From: an uncultured Alphaproteobacteria bacterium
GTDB taxonomy: Bacteria; Pseudomonadota; Alphaproteobacteria; RF32; CAG-239
Length of the DNA stretch: 64,000 nucleotides
NCBI GenBank assembly: GCA_934248075.1
Contig: CAKQKH010000006.1
Coordinates: forward strand, 15,130-79,129
Direction: 5' to 3'
Shown: positions 63,824-64,000 of the stretch, in pieces
Layout of the letters: each line of letters starts with the position of its first letter
Numbering within the stretch: the first letter of the stretch is position 1
Notes under the pieces: generated by a model
Told to the model about the DNA's origin: nothing
Database searches by the model: none
Seen by the model: the letters and a program-made list of their open reading frames with translations, nothing else
Made by a program: the position numbers and the translations under genes

Positions 63824-64000
63824 CTAATAAAATTTCAAATCCGACGCTATATCCCAGTCTGTGCGAAATTCCACCAAATTGCAACCGAAACGACGGCAAA
63901 ATTCCTGAAGTTTTTTTCGCTTGTCCGCAAAATATTGCTGATAATCGCGCCGATAAGTCTTTAGGGAGCTGTCAAACACTAACCGTTTTCCGGCATATTC
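63824..64000 (-). CDS. C-terminal end of a DUF58-like protein (5' end outside window)
   Basis: The frame is open from the right edge for 58 codons to a TAG at 63824-63826. It reads LVFDSSLKTYRRDYQQYF then KLQEFCRRFGCNLVEFRTDWDIASDLKFY. This resembles the end of DUF58 proteins, where a helix 'YR..Y...f......L' is followed by 'G......TD......L'. DUF58 genes usually follow a MoxR ATPase gene, which would lie beyond the edge. The call rests on a short stretch. Confidence 0.6.
   Translation of the reverse strand, partial: EYAGKRLVFDSSLKTYRRDYQQYFADKRKKLQEFCRRFGCNLVEFRTDWDIASDLKFY

Overview
The window reads as chromosome of an alphaproteobacterium, probably an anaerobic or microaerophilic, host-associated one. 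The alphaproteobacterial signs are the priA-atpHAGDC order with a xerC-type recombinase next to priA, a tRNA-Leu-tig-clpP-clpX cluster, the Lys/Ala-rich N-terminal extension of AtpD, the dgt-SPOR-nagZ run, and a DUF465 protein ending in a PxIIA-like tail. A pyruvate:ferredoxin/flavodoxin oxidoreductase (left edge) and a 6-phosphofructokinase point to glycolysis and anaerobic pyruvate oxidation, which many free-living Alphaproteobacteria do not use. Resemblance to uncultured gut Alphaproteobacteria is inference; no marker here settles the genus.

Layout. 1-8.0 kb: end of nifJ, a possible YdcF-like protein, two tandem related unknown proteins, pepA, then an overlapping chain of an unknown gene, a SUKH/YrhA-like gene and tsaC. 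8.0-16 kb: a tandem pair of long hairpin repeats, ssb, a solitary periplasmic binding protein, uvrA, an unknown 466-residue protein, a repeat-bearing gap and fadL. 16-19.3 kb: a TetR regulator and an Aas-type acyltransferase/acyl-ACP synthetase, which with fadL form a candidate exogenous fatty acid uptake module. 19.4-24.9 kb: rpsU, clpX, clpP, an OpgB-like phosphoglycerol transferase, tig and tRNA-Leu(UAG). 25-36.3 kb: a TPR lipoprotein, prfC, secA, a parvulin PPIase, an ELM1-like protein, small membrane proteins, DUF465 and pfkA. 36.5-40.8 kb: an RND efflux pump and its membrane fusion protein. 41-43.1 kb: a pyruvoyl-dependent arginine decarboxylase beside an APC antiporter, like the chlamydial AaxB-AaxC pair. 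43.2-45 kb: small unknown genes and a nitroreductase. 45-53.8 kb: atpCDGAH, priA, xerC and rpmG. 53.9-57.8 kb: an xth-rnr-S41 peptidase operon. 57.8-61.9 kb: dgt, then SPOR protein, M50 peptidase, nagZ and a 59-residue membrane protein. 62-64 kb: unknown small genes, a TPR protein and the C-terminal end of a DUF58-like protein.

The most unusual non-coding content is a family of imperfect inverted repeats of about 70-130 bp. Its four copies (8111, 8235, 36399, 44304) share outer arms and sit just downstream of minus-strand stop codons; the first two form a tandem pair behind a single gene. Three copies carry a nested GTAC-N6/7-GTAC hairpin, and a related core occurs twice on its own downstream of fadL (14694-14858). 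Most other gene ends carry ordinary intrinsic terminators. Promoters are clear in many gaps, and a TTGCAA -35 box spaced 16-17 from the -10 box recurs. Several start codons were reassigned from promoter or ribosome-binding-site positions. All functional calls come from reading motifs by eye; no database search was run.
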